Of a stretch of DNA of 64,000 nucleotides, positions 61,994 to 64,000 are shown piece after piece (within the stretch, counting starts at the first letter, position 1; each line of letters starts with the position of its first letter). Below the pieces are notes generated by a model. The model was not told the origin of the DNA. It searched no databases and saw nothing but the letters and a program-made list of their open reading frames with translations. Source of the stretch: Baylisascaris procyonis (taxonomy: Eukaryota > Nematoda > Chromadorea > Rhabditida > Ascarididae); assembly GCA_037389465.1 (NCBI GenBank), contig JAZARR010000221.1:2396501-2460500 (forward strand). The letters run 5' to 3'. The position numbers and the translations under genes were made by a program.

Positions 61994-62499
61994 TGGCACG
62001 AGAGTACTACGCTATCAATGACGGTGCTCATCGCAAGAATTGCAACATATATCGGACGCTGACCAGTAGCCACGGAATGAGTAAATAGGGCAGGAAGATG
62101 GTCGGAAGGGTAGAATTTCTACCCCAAAGTCCAAACTTCAGTGTAGATGAATTCCACCCTGTCAAGCTCGACGAAATTAACTCTTTCTTAAATTTCTTTG
62201 CTTTTTTTGCTCTGAAATAATAATCCGAAACAAAGCGGCTCCCCGCCGCTTTATGTTTGAGCATCTCTCAGCGCCATCTCTGCTTATTTTCGCTACCTTT
62301 TTCCCTGACTCAAAAGAATCCTTACGGACCGTCGTTCTTCTACAACAACAGGACACCTCTCAGATTCCGCAGTCACGCAGCAAAAACTGCTTCTCAATGG
62401 CATTCCCCCATACGATATTGTGGATCGATTAGATGAAGCTAAAGCAAGTAGAATTCGCCACCACTAGGTGGTATCATCTGCATTTCTTCTCACGTTAAA

Positions 62500-63540
62500 T
62501 GCGATGGTACCGCAAAATCAAGCCCGAAGATTTTAAAAGTACAATCATTTTTTGGCCTATGACACACCGGAAGGGATCTACAGAAATCGCGGCTCTTTTT
62601 CGGATTTCACTCAGCTCTCATATCTGCGACTTTCCTCCAAAATCGTCGAACCATCAAAAGCCTCTCTTGCGCCAAGGAGCCCAAAAGTTGGTTTATTTTC
62701 TCTGTATGATGAGACATACCCAAGAGACATTCGCTCATATGCAGTCAAACAAAGTATCACTGTTTGATAAAATTACAAGTAGAACGAAGTTGAGAAAAAA
62801 TCAGATCCTGCCAGAATTGCTTTCTCTTTTTAATAGCATCATTTCAACGGGAAAACACTTTCAGGAGTGGAAACTTGTAAATGTGACCATCATATACAAA
62901 GACAACGGCGAAGCGAAAAATGAGCAAAATTGTTGGCGTGTATTGCAATTGTTCAGTGTATCGAAATAACTTAAAGTTTGTCTTTGCGCATAACATTATA
63001 TTGTAATAAAACCAAAAATGTCTTTGTCTCTAGCATGCCTGTCGCAGAAACCTTCCAACATGGCTCACTGAATTGAAATCGTAGGAGAAATGAATGTCGA
63101 AAAGGTTAAAGATAGTTCAGTGTGATATCGAGAAAGCTTGCAACACTGCCAGTGTGCAGAGAGTCAGCCCTTCAGCTGATAAAAAACAAGCTTCGAATGA
63201 ACGAAAACACATCGCTTATCAAGAATTTATCTAACGAGGCATCAAACGGAAGGCTTTACAAGTTGCAAACCAAAACAAGGAAAAACCACAGCTGTCGGGG
63301 ACCCACAAGGTGCTATTTTCTCCCTCTCCCCTTCACAGGCTTTTCGTCTTTCCCCGCTCCCTTGGCTGAGAAAGTAGTCGTGTACGCAGGTGATCCAAGT
63401 GATATTCAATTCCAACATTTGGGGCAACGAGAAACACATGAGAAACGATGTTTTAGAGGAAAAGCAATCGGCAGAAACTTTGTGAATAGTGGCGCCAATT
63501 CACCATGATTTTTTGAACTACTCTGATTTACTTAATCTCC
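62500..63540 (+). mobile_element. Decayed non-LTR (LINE) reverse transcriptase
   Basis: Blocks of the reverse transcriptase domain appear in order but in shifting frames with stops. LLSLFNSIISTGKHFQEWKL and VNVTIIYKD match the 'LF...G..P..WK.A.V..I.K' region. TAVGDPQGAIFSLSPSQ (about 63288-63340) matches the GxPQGS block. KVVVYAGD (63371-63394) is the YADD catalytic box with the first aspartate changed to glycine. FLNYSDLLNLLKLRKIYSV near 63510 may be the thumb. It is inactive by frameshifts, stops and the lost aspartate. Boundaries, target-site duplications and clade cannot be set by eye. Confidence 0.7.
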
Positions 63541-63544
63541 TTAA

Positions 63545-64000
63545 ACTTCGAAAAATATATAGCGTTATGCTTTATCATCTAGGAAGTTTCTTAAACTATA
63601 CTATATTACATTATAGAGGACTAAAGTTCCATAAATAACATAACGATATAGTTTAATGAGCGGAAACTTTCGTAAGTGATATTATATTATACGTTAATAT
63701 CAGAAAAACTTGGAATGTACTATATTATATCTTACTACCCCGAACAATGAACTATGCTATCCCCCACGGCAATAAAATATAAATAAAATTTCGATGTGTT
63801 ATGCTGAGCTGCCATCTTCCAGAGGTTTGTATTTCACGTGCAGCCCCAGATTAGTTGTTGCTCTCAGTTATCATTTTGTAACAAAAAAGTGGCCCCAACG
63901 ATTGTTCCACGCCCTCCGCACCTCGTTTCCGCATCATTGCAGCTTACCTATTTTAAAACAATGCAAGATTACCAAAGACACTTCTTGCATCATTTCTGAA
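63545..64000. other. No gene seen
   Basis: AT-rich at first, with recurring TATATTATA/TACTATATTA motifs at 63590-63730 that may belong to the tail of the retroelement. The final 250 bases hold nothing I can support. Confidence 0.5.

Noticed and set aside
1..64000. CRISPR arrays, bacterial operons, phage or plasmid features
   Set aside because: Spliced genes, a eukaryotic tRNA and polyadenylation signals show nuclear animal DNA; no direct-repeat/spacer array is present.

Overview
The window is eukaryotic nuclear DNA from an animal with nematode-style gene structure. Exons are short (35-334 bases), introns run from about 80 bases to about 1.8 kb, and acceptors follow the TTTCAG/TTTTCAG consensus. 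Several start codons lie a few bases after a lone acceptor, as expected for spliced-leader trans-splicing. DNA is AT-rich and genes are sparse. The gene set (tandem V-ATPase c subunits, a PAN plus C-type-lectin secreted protein, a GPI-anchored Ly6 protein, an F-box/LRR protein) fits a nematode. The long introns would suit a large-genome parasitic nematode, but species is not determinable here. All gene models were assembled by hand from splice signals and reading phase; there is no transcript support.

Layout. 0.7-8.6 kb (+): a ten-exon nuclear protein with a PEHE-like domain (KANSL1/MSL1 family), with a possible alternative 3' end inside intron 8. 14.6-17.2 kb (+): a four-exon secreted, GPI-anchored Ly6/quiver-type protein of 144 aa. 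20.3-20.8 kb (-): a three-exon orphan gene of 127 aa. 25.0-29.3 kb (+): a PAN/apple plus C-type lectin protein whose 5' end is not found. 32.8-34.2 kb: unassigned exon-like frames and a compact TATA/AATAAA unit. 36.9-43.5 kb (-): a nine-exon F-box/leucine-rich-repeat protein of 485 aa. 44.6-46.0 kb (-): a small basic ORF and a likely first exon. 50.5-51.7 and 53.2-55.4 kb (+): two tandem V-ATPase proteolipid c genes. 57.9-60.2 kb: low-confidence exon candidates on both strands. 61.9 kb (-): tRNA-Ala(UGC). 62.5-63.5 kb: a decayed non-LTR reverse transcriptase.

The genes do not form one pathway. The only functional cluster is the V-ATPase pair, whose tandem order recalls vha-1/vha-2 of Caenorhabditis elegans. 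The two copies have different intron positions, so the duplication is old or introns have been gained and lost. Points of most interest are the possible PEHE-less isoform produced at a splice donor that overlaps a stop codon, a near-perfect 61-base hairpin in a V-ATPase intron, cassette-like exons in the lectin gene, and several open frames with good splice sites and no recognised family.
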